From: JAZNQL01 sp045531205
GTDB taxonomy: Bacteria; Bacillota; Clostridia; UMGS1883; UMGS1540
Assembly: GCA_045531205.1 (NCBI GenBank)
Contig: JAZSDN010000032.1
Coordinates: 1 to 43,842, forward strand
Direction of reading: 5' to 3'
Length of the DNA stretch: 43,842 nucleotides
The notes below the pieces were generated by a model. That model ran no database searches, was not told the DNA's origin, and saw nothing but the letters and a program-made list of their open reading frames with translations. Of the stretch, positions 29,363-37,798 are shown piece by piece. Position 1 is the first letter of the stretch. Each line of letters starts with the position of its first letter. The translations under genes and the position numbers were made by a program.

Positions 29363-29513
29363 CAAGCCACTCCTCAAATCTTGTACAATCTAATTCTTCC
29401 ATTCTGTCAAAAACCATATCAATCATAGGGTGTCCTTTTTCTAATCTGTTAAATAAATCTACGCAACCCTCAAAATTTAACTTATTTAACAACATTTTAA
29501 TTTTTTCTGTCAT
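29352..29513 (-). CDS. small helical protein (53 aa)
   Basis: 53 residues, acidic, three short helices, starting MTEKIKMLLNKLNFEGC. First gene after the promoter at 29546-29574 with GCGAGG as ribosome site. No family recognised. Overlaps the following gene by 11 bases. Confidence 0.6.
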   Translation of the reverse strand: MTEKIKMLLNKLNFEGCVDLFNRLEKGHPMIDMVFDRMEELDCTRFEEWLDEV

Positions 29514-29545
29514 TTTTATTTCCTCGCTTTCTTTACTGTGTCTAT

Positions 29546-29574
29546 ATTATACTACGTTGTAATTACTTTGTCAA
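29546..29574 (-). promoter_or_regulatory. promoter for 29.5-26.2 kb genes
   Basis: TTGACA (29569-29574), 17-bp spacer, TATAAT (29546-29551) on the minus strand, directly after the tail-fibre terminator. Confidence 0.9.
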
Positions 29575-29605
29575 TACCTTTTTCAAAACTTTTTTAATTT
29601 TTTTC

Positions 29606-29637
29606 AAAAAAACACCGAAAACATTTCTGTTCTCGGT
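29606..29637 (-). terminator. rho-independent terminator after the tail-fibre gene
   Basis: A 10-bp stem (29628-29637 with 29614-29623) with a GAAA tetraloop, followed by UUUUUUU. Strong terminator closing the receptor-binding cassette. Confidence 0.92.
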
Positions 29638-29655
29638 ATCTTTGTTTTATTTTGT

Positions 29656-32145
29656 TCAATAGCTGATTTCTCGGTCAGCCCCCGCACCGATCTTGGTTGC
29701 GTAGATTTTCCTTTCAGCCTTGTTTACAGTGAACACATCGAAAGATTGCTCGGTGGTTGTTCCCGCTACTCTTTGCGCCTTGAGCGTTTCGTCGTTTTCT
29801 TCTTTCGCATCGCAACGGGTAGTAACGCAATAGAATGCGTGTGCGCCGTCAGCGGTTGCACCATACAGAACGGTTTCGCTATCCGCATGAGTGTGTCCTG
29901 CAAAATAGCCGACAAGATTGCCTTTTGCACCCGAAAAGTCTGCATTCACAGAAACAGCATCATATCCCGCAACGCCGCCCTCGACGATAGGCTGATTGAC
30001 CGTAATAATGACGGAACTTGCATCTGCAGGCGTAGGCATTGCAAAACGGAACGCATACGGCGCATAACCGTCATGTTCCAATATAGTTATCTCATACACG
30101 TCATCAGCTTGTGTACAAGTATAGAAATAACTTGTTGCATTCCAATATTCTACGCCCTCGAACTCAGCATCATCTTTGATGTAATATAACGCAACTCTGT
30201 CGCTGTTAGAGCGAAGCTCAACCCCTTTAATTCGAATAATATCACCGGGCTTGCATGCAATTCTGTTGGAAATTGTTGTTCCACTCTGTGCGGAAATACC
30301 GCTGGAAGAAAAACGATAACCGTTTACCCACTTCGTTGTATCGGTTGTATTATTAGGCAATGGCTCGGCAAGATTCTCGTATGCCGCACCTCCGCTTGCC
30401 GTTCCTTCATATTCGCCGGAATAAGCGTCTTTCGCTTGGTATGCACCAAGAACACACTTCATCAGTTCTCTGTCGCCGATTTCGTTGGTAAGTGGACAAT
30501 GTCCTGCCACAACAACACCCCAATCGTCAGCAGGAACAGCGTTCAGCGCATCAACAACGAAGTCGAATTGCGGCTGTGTAAAGCGGTACAGCCACATTTT
30601 CGGATATTTTGAAGTGCCGTCTGCTTGCAATTCGTAATCATTGCATTGCGTGTTCAATACGATGTACCGCACCTTGTTTGCAGTATCGTCGATATAATAA
30701 CCGCTTCCACTTCCGTCGAAATGGACATCACCGACAAGACCGACTTTGCGATAAATTGCGCTGTGAAGTTCGGCGGGAGTCAGATTGCTCACATAGGTTT
30801 CACGATCAGCAGGCGGTTTGATATTTCCGCTTGCATCGTAGTTTGAAATACTTCCATCCCCGTCTTTGTCAAAGCGACCATAACTGCCATCGTGGTTGCC
30901 CTCGGTTTGCAACAGATTCTTTCGAATCGGGGACAGCATTGCTTCGATTTCCACATTCTCGGCGAGCAACGCTTCTTTGGTATTGTGACATCCTCTTGTC
31001 TGCACATCGCCCAAGCACATGGCAAATCGAATGTCACTCTGCGCCATGATATGCTTTGCCAGTTTCGGAGAACACTTACCGAGATTGGACGGATAATGCA
31101 TATCCGTCATAACGACAAAACTAAAGCAATCCTTGCCGCCCTCGTCTTCCAATGCCTTGATAGTGTATACCTTTTCGGATAGATGGCTTTCCCAATAGGA
31201 TGGAATACCGTCATCGGAAACAATACTCGCCACCTCCTCAGCTATATCTTTCTTATCGGCTTCGGTCAGCACATAGTCCTCGCCGTCAGTTCCCGCGCGT
31301 CCGTTCTTCACGGTCAAGGTCTTGCCGTCCGAGAAGGTTACGACATTACTGCCTCCGTCCTCGGTGGATTCGGTCACGGATTCCACGGTCACGGATGTGC
31401 CATCTTGTCCGTCCGTTCCGTCTTGTCCGTCTTGTCCGTCTGATCCGTCCATGACGTCAACGGTCTTTGTGCCGTCCTTGTCCGTTATGGTGACCCTGTG
31501 ACCGCCTTCAACGGCAGAAACTGAGATGGTAGGAGAGACGCCGTCAGCTCCGTCAAATTCTCCACTCTCTTTTGCCTGCGCAAGTGCAGTATTTATAGCT
31601 GTCTGAAGCTGAGATTCGGTTAGATAACCCGAAAGTTGTGCGCTCACCCACGATTCCGTTGCATAACCCGTGAGGTCTACTTTCTGTGAACCGAGGATTT
31701 CCCACGCACCGTTAACGTAAATATATTCGGTGTAAAGGTCACTACCCGAGCCGCCTCCCACAAGATATATCGTTGTTTCGCTGATGTCCGACGTAGGTAG
31801 AGACGCCACTACAGAGATGCTGAACTTCGGTATCACCGAAATGAGCTCTTTCACTTCATCCCGTGTGTACGTTTCGGATCTTGCGTAGTAATTCGCAAGA
31901 TCGGAGACAGCGTTTGTGATAAATCCGCTGTCGTTGGTGAGGTCGCTCGTCTTGGCAGGTATAGTTGTGGAAGAGGGAAGTGCCCCCACCTCATCCGCTG
32001 TATATGCAGGCTTGTTCGGTTGTTTTGCCCAATCGGGAATGGTTTCCTCCAACTCAATAACAGCGTGAGCTACTTGGTTTATATCTTCCGCGCTGTTAAT
32101 ATCAACATCATCTACCTTATCAATCCAATTATCTTTTAATGCCAT
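29656..32145 (-). CDS. tail fibre / receptor-binding protein with metallophosphoesterase domain
   Basis: 829 residues. An N-terminal attachment region, DLTNDSGFIT- and GYATESWVSAQLSGYLTES-type fibre repeats (to about residue 185), a collagen-like stretch (GSDGQDGQDGTDGQDGT, near 232-250), then at about 345-600 a calcineurin-like phosphoesterase: TDMHYP, CLGDVQ, EGNHDGSYG, VVAGHCP and later AGHTH. The last 200 residues are beta-rich. Such enzymes on fibres probably trim phosphorylated or teichoic surface glycans. GC is higher than its neighbours. It is encoded between portal and minor capsid genes, away from the other tail genes, suggesting a mobile host-range cassette. Confidence 0.9.
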   Translation of the reverse strand: MALKDNWIDKVDDVDINSAEDINQVAHAVIELEETIPDWAKQPNKPAYTADEVGALPSSTTIPAKTSDLTNDSGFITNAVSDLANYYARSETYTRDEVKELISVIPKFSISVVASLPTSDISETTIYLVGGGSGSDLYTEYIYVNGAWEILGSQKVDLTGYATESWVSAQLSGYLTESQLQTAINTALAQAKESGEFDGADGVSPTISVSAVEGGHRVTITDKDGTKTVDVMDGSDGQDGQDGTDGQDGTSVTVESVTESTEDGGSNVVTFSDGKTLTVKNGRAGTDGEDYVLTEADKKDIAEEVASIVSDDGIPSYWESHLSEKVYTIKALEDEGGKDCFSFVVMTDMHYPSNLGKCSPKLAKHIMAQSDIRFAMCLGDVQTRGCHNTKEALLAENVEIEAMLSPIRKNLLQTEGNHDGSYGRFDKDGDGSISNYDASGNIKPPADRETYVSNLTPAELHSAIYRKVGLVGDVHFDGSGSGYYIDDTANKVRYIVLNTQCNDYELQADGTSKYPKMWLYRFTQPQFDFVVDALNAVPADDWGVVVAGHCPLTNEIGDRELMKCVLGAYQAKDAYSGEYEGTASGGAAYENLAEPLPNNTTDTTKWVNGYRFSSSGISAQSGTTISNRIACKPGDIIRIKGVELRSNSDRVALYYIKDDAEFEGVEYWNATSYFYTCTQADDVYEITILEHDGYAPYAFRFAMPTPADASSVIITVNQPIVEGGVAGYDAVSVNADFSGAKGNLVGYFAGHTHADSETVLYGATADGAHAFYCVTTRCDAKEENDETLKAQRVAGTTTEQSFDVFTVNKAERKIYATKIGAGADREISY

Positions 32146-32182
32146 TTAATCAACCTCTCTTTCTGTTTTAGGTATCGTGAAT

Positions 32183-32202
32183 TTAACTTGCTGGTAACTT
32201 GC
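32183..32202 (-). repeat. GCAAGTTA tandem repeat, copy 1
   Basis: On the minus strand GCAAGTTACCAGCAAGTTAA: two GCAAGTTA half-sites 11 bases (one helical turn) apart. A near-identical pair lies at 32249-32268. Candidate protein-binding site upstream of the tail-fibre gene. Confidence 0.6.
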
Positions 32203-32224
32203 TACGGACACAAATGTCCTTACC

Positions 32225-32248
32225 AAAACCCTTATATATCAAGGTTTT
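32225..32248 (-). promoter_or_regulatory. hairpin between portal and tail-fibre genes
   Basis: AAAACCTT and AAGGGTTTT can pair around a 7-nt loop between the two GCAAGTTA repeats. No long U-run follows, so it may be an attenuator. A GGACA/TGTCC hairpin (32207-32220) lies beside it. Confidence 0.45.
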
Positions 32249-32268
32249 TTAACTTGCCTGTAACTTGC
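32249..32268 (-). repeat. GCAAGTTA tandem repeat, copy 2
   Basis: On the minus strand GCAAGTTACAGGCAAGTTAA, 18 of 20 bases identical to 32183-32202 and directly after the portal stop codon. The two pairs frame a hairpin region. Confidence 0.6.
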
Positions 32269-32274
32269 AGAACA

Positions 32275-33597
32275 TTATTGCCCTGCCAAAATCCTCTCTA
32301 ATGCTTGGCCGGTGTTGGTCTGTGCCTGTGCGGATATTCGTGCAAGTTTGTCGGCTATTTCCTCATCTGTCATATTCGGGTAAAGCCATCTCAATTCGTC
32401 CTCTTTTTCAAGCACACCACGGTCAACGGCTGAAACAATACGGTTATAAAGTTCTGTTTCGTCCTGAAAAGCATCGAACCAATCCACCATAACTGTGTAA
32501 AGGTCAAGTGGAATATTCAAGAACACCGCATCGGCTTCAAGTGTTGCCTTTATGCCGTCAAACATAGCACTCTGTATTCTCTTAACCATTGAGCGAGTTT
32601 TTACATTGGAATTTTTAATTTGAGTTGCTGTCGGTGCGGTTGAGGGGTCAACCTCTGTCAAAAAGCCCCTATCCAATCCGACTTGGTCTTCCCAATCGCC
32701 CTCTTTGTCAACTACATTCTGCTTATAATCATTATATCTTGTAGGATTTGCAAAGGCATCAACCAAAGTACCGTCAACACCTGCTTTTTTACGGATAGTG
32801 TATATTCCTTCGGGCAAGTCAAATCTTTCGCCCTCTTTGGCGGTTATTTTGCGGACAATACTTTCATCAGCAAATAACTTGGCTTTCATCAATTCCATTT
32901 CTTCGTCAAGGTCTTTTCTCGCCTTTTTGAGTTTGGCTTCCTCTTCCTCACACCCGAAGTTAAGCGGAACTCCCCATTGAGAAAGTCCACGGCTGTCCTG
33001 CGGCGATTTATAATACGCTACACCGATATTATTAGCATTATAATATGCAACATTGTCATTCTTGTAATGCTCCCATTCTTCTAAATATTCCTCGTTACCG
33101 CTTTTGTCGGTAGTGTAGTAGTAAACATACAGAGTGCCGTTTTCGTCAAGGATATGATGCCTAATCAAGCGATATTCCCTATGCTTAACAATTTTCTTGT
33201 CGATAACCATAGCAACCTCATACATCTTGTCGGCTACCACACGATAAACGGAAACATCAGCAGGAGCGATTATGCGGTGGTACGGCTCATCGTCCTCACC
33301 TGTTGCCATTGTAACGAAACAACCGCCCTTGCCGTTCATCATAGCACAAATTTCATACCGCTTTGCTTCAAGGTTTTCCGCAAGAGGTATCAACGGCTCA
33401 ACAAGTGTGCTGTCCGTCTGCAATTCCACTGTTGCTTCATCGCAAACAAGTGAGGTCAGTTTTGTGTTCGCAATAGCAAGAGGATTATACTCCCTGACAT
33501 CTTCCCATTTTTGAACGTTTACTTCGACTTTCTTTTCCTCATCAAAATCAACAAAAGTCTTTTTTACCCATCGTCTTACATTATCCCAAAATCCCAA
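32275..33597 (-). CDS. portal protein
   Basis: 440 residues from a TTG start (33595-33597) with GGCGGTG upstream; there is no alternative ATG near. YNPLAIANTKLTSLVCDEATVEL at residues 37-59, ICAMMNGKGGCFVTMA near 82 and GVPLNFGCEEEEAKLKKARKDLDEEMELMKAK near 215 are typical of SPP1 gp6/PBSX XkdE-like portals, with the long helical wing after it. It forms the dodecameric DNA gate. Two genes after terminase, as usual. Confidence 0.88.
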   Translation of the reverse strand: MGFWDNVRRWVKKTFVDFDEEKKVEVNVQKWEDVREYNPLAIANTKLTSLVCDEATVELQTDSTLVEPLIPLAENLEAKRYEICAMMNGKGGCFVTMATGEDDEPYHRIIAPADVSVYRVVADKMYEVAMVIDKKIVKHREYRLIRHHILDENGTLYVYYYTTDKSGNEEYLEEWEHYKNDNVAYYNANNIGVAYYKSPQDSRGLSQWGVPLNFGCEEEEAKLKKARKDLDEEMELMKAKLFADESIVRKITAKEGERFDLPEGIYTIRKKAGVDGTLVDAFANPTRYNDYKQNVVDKEGDWEDQVGLDRGFLTEVDPSTAPTATQIKNSNVKTRSMVKRIQSAMFDGIKATLEADAVFLNIPLDLYTVMVDWFDAFQDETELYNRIVSAVDRGVLEKEDELRWLYPNMTDEEIADKLARISAQAQTNTGQALERILAGQ

Positions 33598-33612
33598 CTA
33601 TAAATCACCGCC

Positions 33613-33897
33613 TTAACCATTACGCTTGATATATTTCTTTAACTGTGCCGTAGTGTTTCCACTCATAAGCGACCTTGCACGATAAACCGCTTCTTCCGCT
33701 GACAAGCCTCTTGCCATATTTTGCTTTGCAAATACCGCTATTGCCACGCTTTCAAGTTGGCTTCTGCTCATTGAATTTATTTGTGCCGTTGTAAATTTTG
33801 TGTTTGTTGCTTTTATCTTTGCCGCCGCACTATTCGCTGATGAACCACCGCCGCCTGCACCTTTATTCATTCCGCTTGAACCGCCTCTACCGCCCAT
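33613..33897 (-). CDS. small Gly/Ser-rich phage protein (94 aa)
   Basis: 94 residues: MGGRGGSSGMNKGAGGGGSS, a Gly-rich flexible start, then three amphipathic helices with MSRSQLESVAIAVFAKQNMARGLS. Gly-rich proteins of this kind are encoded beside portal genes in many Clostridia phages and may be virion-internal. AGGT ribosome site; overlaps the DUF4417 gene. Confidence 0.7.
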   Translation of the reverse strand: MGGRGGSSGMNKGAGGGGSSANSAAAKIKATNTKFTTAQINSMSRSQLESVAIAVFAKQNMARGLSAEEAVYRARSLMSGNTTAQLKKYIKRNG

Positions 33898-34522
33898 CGA
33901 CTAATACCTCCCTAAATTTTTCTTGGTAAGATTTTATTCTAACTATATTCGCATTACATTCTTTCGGTATTTCTCCGTGAAATATAACCGTTTCAGGCTC
34001 TAACCTACACAGCATTTCATTCCAACCATCAAGAAATAACGCTTTTGTTTCCTTGCTCCGTTGAGTGCCTACACTCGAAACTGCAACTGTCGCACCTTTT
34101 GGCGTACCATCAAAACACCACTTGAAACTATCCTTATCGCTCCACGCTATCGTGGGAATAACCTTATACCCAAAACTTTGCCATAAAGCACCGAGCCAAT
34201 GTTTGCGATAATGGTTGTATATCTGCAACGCTTTTGGGTAGTCGGTGTATAAGCTGAAATCGGGTGTCATTATTGAATGAAATTCGCCTATCAAATTGAC
34301 ATACGCCAACGGCTCACGCCATAGCCGTTCAAATTGGTAGTCATCAATAAAGAAATGCAATCCCTTTTCTTTCTTATTCTTTGCTGACCTCGCATAATTG
34401 AAGCCGACAAACTCCGTAGGCTCATACTTGTACGGCTCTAATATAGGCGTGTTATATTCGCCCTCTGTGTCGAACTGCATTATATTTAGATTTTCGCAAA
34501 ATCGTGTTTCTCGGTAATTCAT
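33887..34522 (-). CDS. DUF4417-family phage protein
   Basis: 211 residues from ATG 34520-34522; an in-frame upstream TTG is less likely. FVGFNYARSAKN, LHFFIDDYQFERLWREP, MTPDFSLYTDYP and VIPTIAWSDKDSFKWCFDG are signatures of DUF4417, a family nearly confined to Firmicutes phages and mobile elements. It probably has a TIM-barrel-like fold; the activity is unknown. Located between terminase and portal. Confidence 0.88.
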   Translation of the reverse strand: MNYRETRFCENLNIMQFDTEGEYNTPILEPYKYEPTEFVGFNYARSAKNKKEKGLHFFIDDYQFERLWREPLAYVNLIGEFHSIMTPDFSLYTDYPKALQIYNHYRKHWLGALWQSFGYKVIPTIAWSDKDSFKWCFDGTPKGATVAVSSVGTQRSKETKALFLDGWNEMLCRLEPETVIFHGEIPKECNANIVRIKSYQEKFREVLVDGR

Positions 34523-34563
34523 ACATACACCGTCCAAAATCCCAAAATATCACGCTCCTATAT

Positions 34564-35790
34564 TTAATCCAAAATAAAGTGGTAGTTATCTGCAAGGCTG
34601 TAAAACAGTCCATCTATTTGGTCGATGGTTTGTGTGCCATCGTCCGCTATTACTGCTTTTTCGCTCCGTTCATCATAGACAGCATTTTGCAGTTCTTCAA
34701 TCAACGCTTCACATTCTCCATCTACCAACTTAAAACGCCCCTGTGCCATCAACTTTGACAAGAAAAGCGGTCTATCTTCAAGTGGCATTATTGACTTTAT
34801 GTGTGAAGCCGTGTCAAAGATATAGCGCCAATTATTCAAACTGTTCACTGTTGTATAGTAGTTATCATCGACATAACAACTACTCATTTTTACCGAGTAA
34901 TCTTTTTCTACGCCTTTGATAAATTCTATACACTCACGCTCAACATCTGCAAGGTCTAAATCTTCGGGATATATTGCCTTTGTTCGCAAGACATATACAA
35001 CACTGTCTATTCCCTCTGCCGTGCATACAAGAGCGAAATTTGACTTGTTACCGCCTAAATCGTATGCTCCGCAAGTCCACTTAAAATGTTTTGGTAAATC
35101 TTTTTTGTTTATCAAATAATTTTGTGTATTGTTTGCAAAATCAAGAAAAACAACACCTTCGGCACGGACAAACTCACCTAATATAAATCTATCATAATAA
35201 ACGCCCTTGAACTCTTTTTTTAGATTTTTTTTATAATCTTCGTCAAGGAAAATGTTATCATCAAGCAGAAATTTTATAATCTGCTTATCAAGGTTGTCAT
35301 TGTCTATTATATCGGTTTTTACATAATGCTTCGGGTGGTCTGGGTTGGTGGTTGCAAGGAATACCGCACCTTTTTCACTCAAACGAGAAAGAGCCATCAA
35401 ATAAAAGTCCTGCGGTATCTGTGTCAACTCGTCAATGTAAACGCCCATCAAGGTCATACCACGAATTTTGCTCTCGCTTCGTTCATCGTTTGCACCTTCA
35501 AGCCAAACTGTACGCCCAAATATAACGGCTTTTTTCTGCGATATTGAATAGGTTATATTATCGCCTATCAATTCTTCAAGCAATACAAGGCAATTTCTTT
35601 TCAAGGTGGTTATTGTCTTGCCGACCATAAGAAACTGCTTATCCTGTGCCTGTTGTCCTACCCATATCGCCCATTTTAACAAACTTATCCAAGTCTTACC
35701 ACTACGAACAGAGCCATAAAGCAGATTGATACGGCATAAATCATCTTTTAGAAACTTCTTTTGCTTTTCGCTCAACATCTGCTTACTCAT
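34564..35790 (-). CDS. terL: terminase large subunit
   Basis: 408 residues. Walker A GSVRSGKT at 26-33, Walker B GVYIDELT near 118-125, and a C-terminal nuclease domain with YDLGGNKSNFALV (first Asp) and SCYVDDNYY (second acidic pair). Terminase_3/PBSX XtmB type. It translocates and cuts DNA during packaging. Overlaps the small subunit gene by eight bases. Confidence 0.93.
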   Translation of the reverse strand: MSKQMLSEKQKKFLKDDLCRINLLYGSVRSGKTWISLLKWAIWVGQQAQDKQFLMVGKTITTLKRNCLVLLEELIGDNITYSISQKKAVIFGRTVWLEGANDERSESKIRGMTLMGVYIDELTQIPQDFYLMALSRLSEKGAVFLATTNPDHPKHYVKTDIIDNDNLDKQIIKFLLDDNIFLDEDYKKNLKKEFKGVYYDRFILGEFVRAEGVVFLDFANNTQNYLINKKDLPKHFKWTCGAYDLGGNKSNFALVCTAEGIDSVVYVLRTKAIYPEDLDLADVERECIEFIKGVEKDYSVKMSSCYVDDNYYTTVNSLNNWRYIFDTASHIKSIMPLEDRPLFLSKLMAQGRFKLVDGECEALIEELQNAVYDERSEKAVIADDGTQTIDQIDGLFYSLADNYHFILD

Positions 35791-36160
35791 TTTTCAAATA
35801 CTCCGTCAATTCATCAAGTATGCCGTTGTTATGCTCTTTCGCATTATCCTCACCCAACAACTTACTCAACCGTTCCAAATCGCCCAAATTTCCGCTTTTA
35901 ACGGCATTTAGTAGGCAAGTTAGGGTAAATACTTCGTGTATGCTTACATCGTCCCCTAAGCCTAATTTTGACGCTTCTTTCTCAAACGCTTTAAGGTCTT
36001 TGCTTTTTATACTCACAATATCGGCTAATATCTGTTGTGTCTTTTGTTTCTCTCGTCTTGCTTTACCACTTGCAATACCGCCCTGTCTTGCTATTTCCAC
36101 CTGTTCGCTACCTGTTCGGAATTGTGTCTTTTCTGCGTTAGGTGGTCTTTTATTGGGCAT
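35783..36160 (-). CDS. terS: terminase small subunit
   Basis: 125 residues from ATG 36158-36160 behind GGAGGTGG. TQFRTGSEQVEIARQGGIASGKARREK at the N-terminus is a conserved KGG-like segment of phage small terminases, followed by helices (AFEKEASKLGLGDDVSIHE) that would form the oligomer. It recognises the packaging site. Followed directly by terL. Confidence 0.82.
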   Translation of the reverse strand: MPNKRPPNAEKTQFRTGSEQVEIARQGGIASGKARREKQKTQQILADIVSIKSKDLKAFEKEASKLGLGDDVSIHEVFTLTCLLNAVKSGNLGDLERLSKLLGEDNAKEHNNGILDELTEYLKNE

Positions 36161-36177
36161 TAAACCACCTCCGTCAG

Positions 36178-36948
36178 TCAAATTCTGTGCTTTGGCACAT
36201 ACCCACTTTCAAAAACCTTTTCCATATCAAAGATATTTCCAAAGTTGCCATATTCCTTACGGCTAAACTTTTTCATAGGTCTATCGGTTTTGGTCTGCAT
36301 TTCTTTCAACCGTTTCCAATAGGTGTTACGGAAATAATACCAAATGTTGTATAATTCCCATTGATTTTTATTTGCACAACACCAACAAGACACTCTATCA
36401 AGTATTGAATATAGGTCAATATATCCGCAATCGGTCTTGTCTGTTTCTTCAAGCCATTCAACGCCGTTTTGTCTGTTGAGTTGTAAACAATCTTTTTCAT
36501 TCATTCCCCATTCTTTCAATGGGTGTATTTTATATTCTTTATCGGGCGTTCGGTTGATTTCGTTTGAAGCAATACCGACATAAACCATTGCATTTTTTTC
36601 TTCGCAATATTTATCAAGTATTTTTATCTTGTCAGTAGTTCCCCACCGACACATACCTCCACACCAAGAATATCCGTTATGATAACCGCTACCGTCCCTA
36701 TTCTTTACAAGGATATTAAACATTTTATCCTCAAAATCATAATCGGGTTTTATCATTGTGCATTTTATACCCAAAGGCTCATACTGTCTTTTTACCCATT
36801 CCCAAACATTATAGATACAATCAAAATCCATTCCGTTTGAATAAAAAACAATTTCGTCAAGTGGGTATTTTCTGCGGACTAATTCTTGCACCATTGCCAT
36901 ACTGTCATTTCCGCAACTAACAGAAGCAATATAATACTTTTTGTTCAT
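36178..36948 (-). CDS. PAPS reductase / PP-loop phosphoadenosine sulfotransferase-like protein
   Basis: 256 residues from ATG 36946-36948 behind AGGAG (an ATG six bases upstream is too close). The PP-loop reads SVSCGNDSMAM instead of the usual SGGKDS, so two positions are altered. WCGGMCRWGTTDKI and CWCCANKNQWEL give four to five cysteines for a metal or Fe-S site, as in DndC-type proteins. Common in Firmicutes phages, possibly for DNA or tRNA sulfur chemistry, but no partner Dnd genes are present here. Confidence 0.82.
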   Translation of the reverse strand: MNKKYYIASVSCGNDSMAMVQELVRRKYPLDEIVFYSNGMDFDCIYNVWEWVKRQYEPLGIKCTMIKPDYDFEDKMFNILVKNRDGSGYHNGYSWCGGMCRWGTTDKIKILDKYCEEKNAMVYVGIASNEINRTPDKEYKIHPLKEWGMNEKDCLQLNRQNGVEWLEETDKTDCGYIDLYSILDRVSCWCCANKNQWELYNIWYYFRNTYWKRLKEMQTKTDRPMKKFSRKEYGNFGNIFDMEKVFESGYVPKHRI

Positions 36949-37039
36949 ACTCATATCTCCTAACAGATTAAATTTATATAAAGCAAGTAATCAATGGTTA
37001 GGCATTGAAAAGGGAGCTACCCTCTGTCCTTGCATTATA

Positions 37040-37204
37040 TCATTGTTTGTCTAACTCTTTTTCTATTCTTTCTTTGAGTTTTTGCAATCTATCCAAATCT
37101 TTGTCATTTGCAAACGCAAACATTAACAAAGCAAAAACCCAAAATCTGTCTTGTTCGGGAATGTTATCAAAATCTATTTTGTCATAATCAAAACCGTTTT
37201 CCAT
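37040..37204 (-). CDS. small acidic protein (54 aa)
   Basis: 54 residues starting MENGFDYDKIDFDNIPEQDR, then a hydrophobic stretch (FWVFALLMFAF) and a charged helix. May be weakly membrane-associated. Ends 92 bases before the PAPS-reductase-like gene. No good ribosome site (TGTATGG context), which lowers confidence. Confidence 0.5.
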   Translation of the reverse strand: MENGFDYDKIDFDNIPEQDRFWVFALLMFAFANDKDLDRLQKLKERIEKELDKQ

Positions 37205-37288
37205 ACATTCACCCCATTATGCACAAAAGAGCCGACACAATCGGCTGTGTTTTGTTAGCATATTGCATCAACTCCATTTCGTGTAAAA

Positions 37289-37393
37289 TTATTTTTTATC
37301 GTTCCACATAAACCATTCATCTAAAAATTTGCTTATAACGGATGCTATACAAATAGCAACCACAGAACCAAATATAGCACTTGATATTGTCAT
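37289..37393 (-). CDS. tiny membrane protein (34 aa)
   Basis: 34 residues: one predicted membrane helix (AIFGSVVAICIASVISKFL) and a charged end. Strong AAGGAG ribosome site. First protein gene after the tRNA cassette. Function unknown. Confidence 0.55.
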   Translation of the reverse strand: MTISSAIFGSVVAICIASVISKFLDEWFMWNDKK

Positions 37394-37544
37394 AATATCA
37401 AACTCCTTGTATAGTTAAATTTGTCGGCTGTTTGCTCTTTCGGTCTATGTATGCATCATAGCACCTTATCCTTACTGCACATTTAACTGTTATGTAAAAA
37501 CAGCACCGCTTTATTAAGCGCCTACTATCGCAAGGCATTTCGTT

Positions 37545-37694
37545 TGGTGGATAGACAAGGATTTGCACCTTGTATGAGCCGATATCTGCTCGGGTTAGTG
37601 GGTTTCGAACCGCTGTGCCTCTTACTGCCGTAAAGTCTTTAACTCCGAGGCTTTCCTAACATTTCCCCGCGTATACCTTTTCCGCCACTATCCA
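37545..37694 (-). tRNA. tRNA-Leu-like gene with about 60-nt extra insert
   Basis: The acceptor TGGATAG pairs fully with CTATCCA (37688-37694 with 37548-37554) and an encoded CCA follows. The D arm (GCG...CGC with TGGCGGAA and GGTATACGC) is tRNA-Leu-like, the T arm is CAAGG-TGCAAAT-CCTTG, and GAGC...GCTC forms a long variable arm. Between D arm and variable arm there are about 78 nt instead of about 18, containing nested pairs GTTAG/CTAAC, GCCTC/GAGGC and GGTT/AACC, the last around a T-loop-like TTCGAAA. I cannot place a normal anticodon arm. It may carry an intron, a fused second tRNA, or be a mimic. Confidence 0.6.
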
Positions 37695-37704
37695 TATAAT
37701 TCGC

Positions 37705-37737
37705 ACCGATGGTCTAAATTTCACCCATCGGCACTTC
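37705..37737 (-). promoter_or_regulatory. spacer hairpin between the two tRNA genes
   Basis: CCGATGG/CCATCGG 7-bp stem in the 104-base spacer (37695-37798), next to a CTCG/CGAG hairpin. May guide processing of the dicistronic tRNA precursor. No gene seen in this spacer. Confidence 0.45.
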
Positions 37738-37798
37738 TCGTCTTTCCGAGCCGTCATTCAAGAAAGGAGGTTCATATAACAATACTTAAACACTCATA

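Noticed and set aside
29656..32145. Diversity-generating retroelement acting on the tail fibre
   Set aside because: No reverse transcriptase gene and no template repeat similar to the fibre C-terminus were seen.
37545..37694. Group I intron in tRNA-Leu
   Set aside because: The extra sequence is about 60 nt, too short for the P3-P8 core, and shows no group I core motifs.
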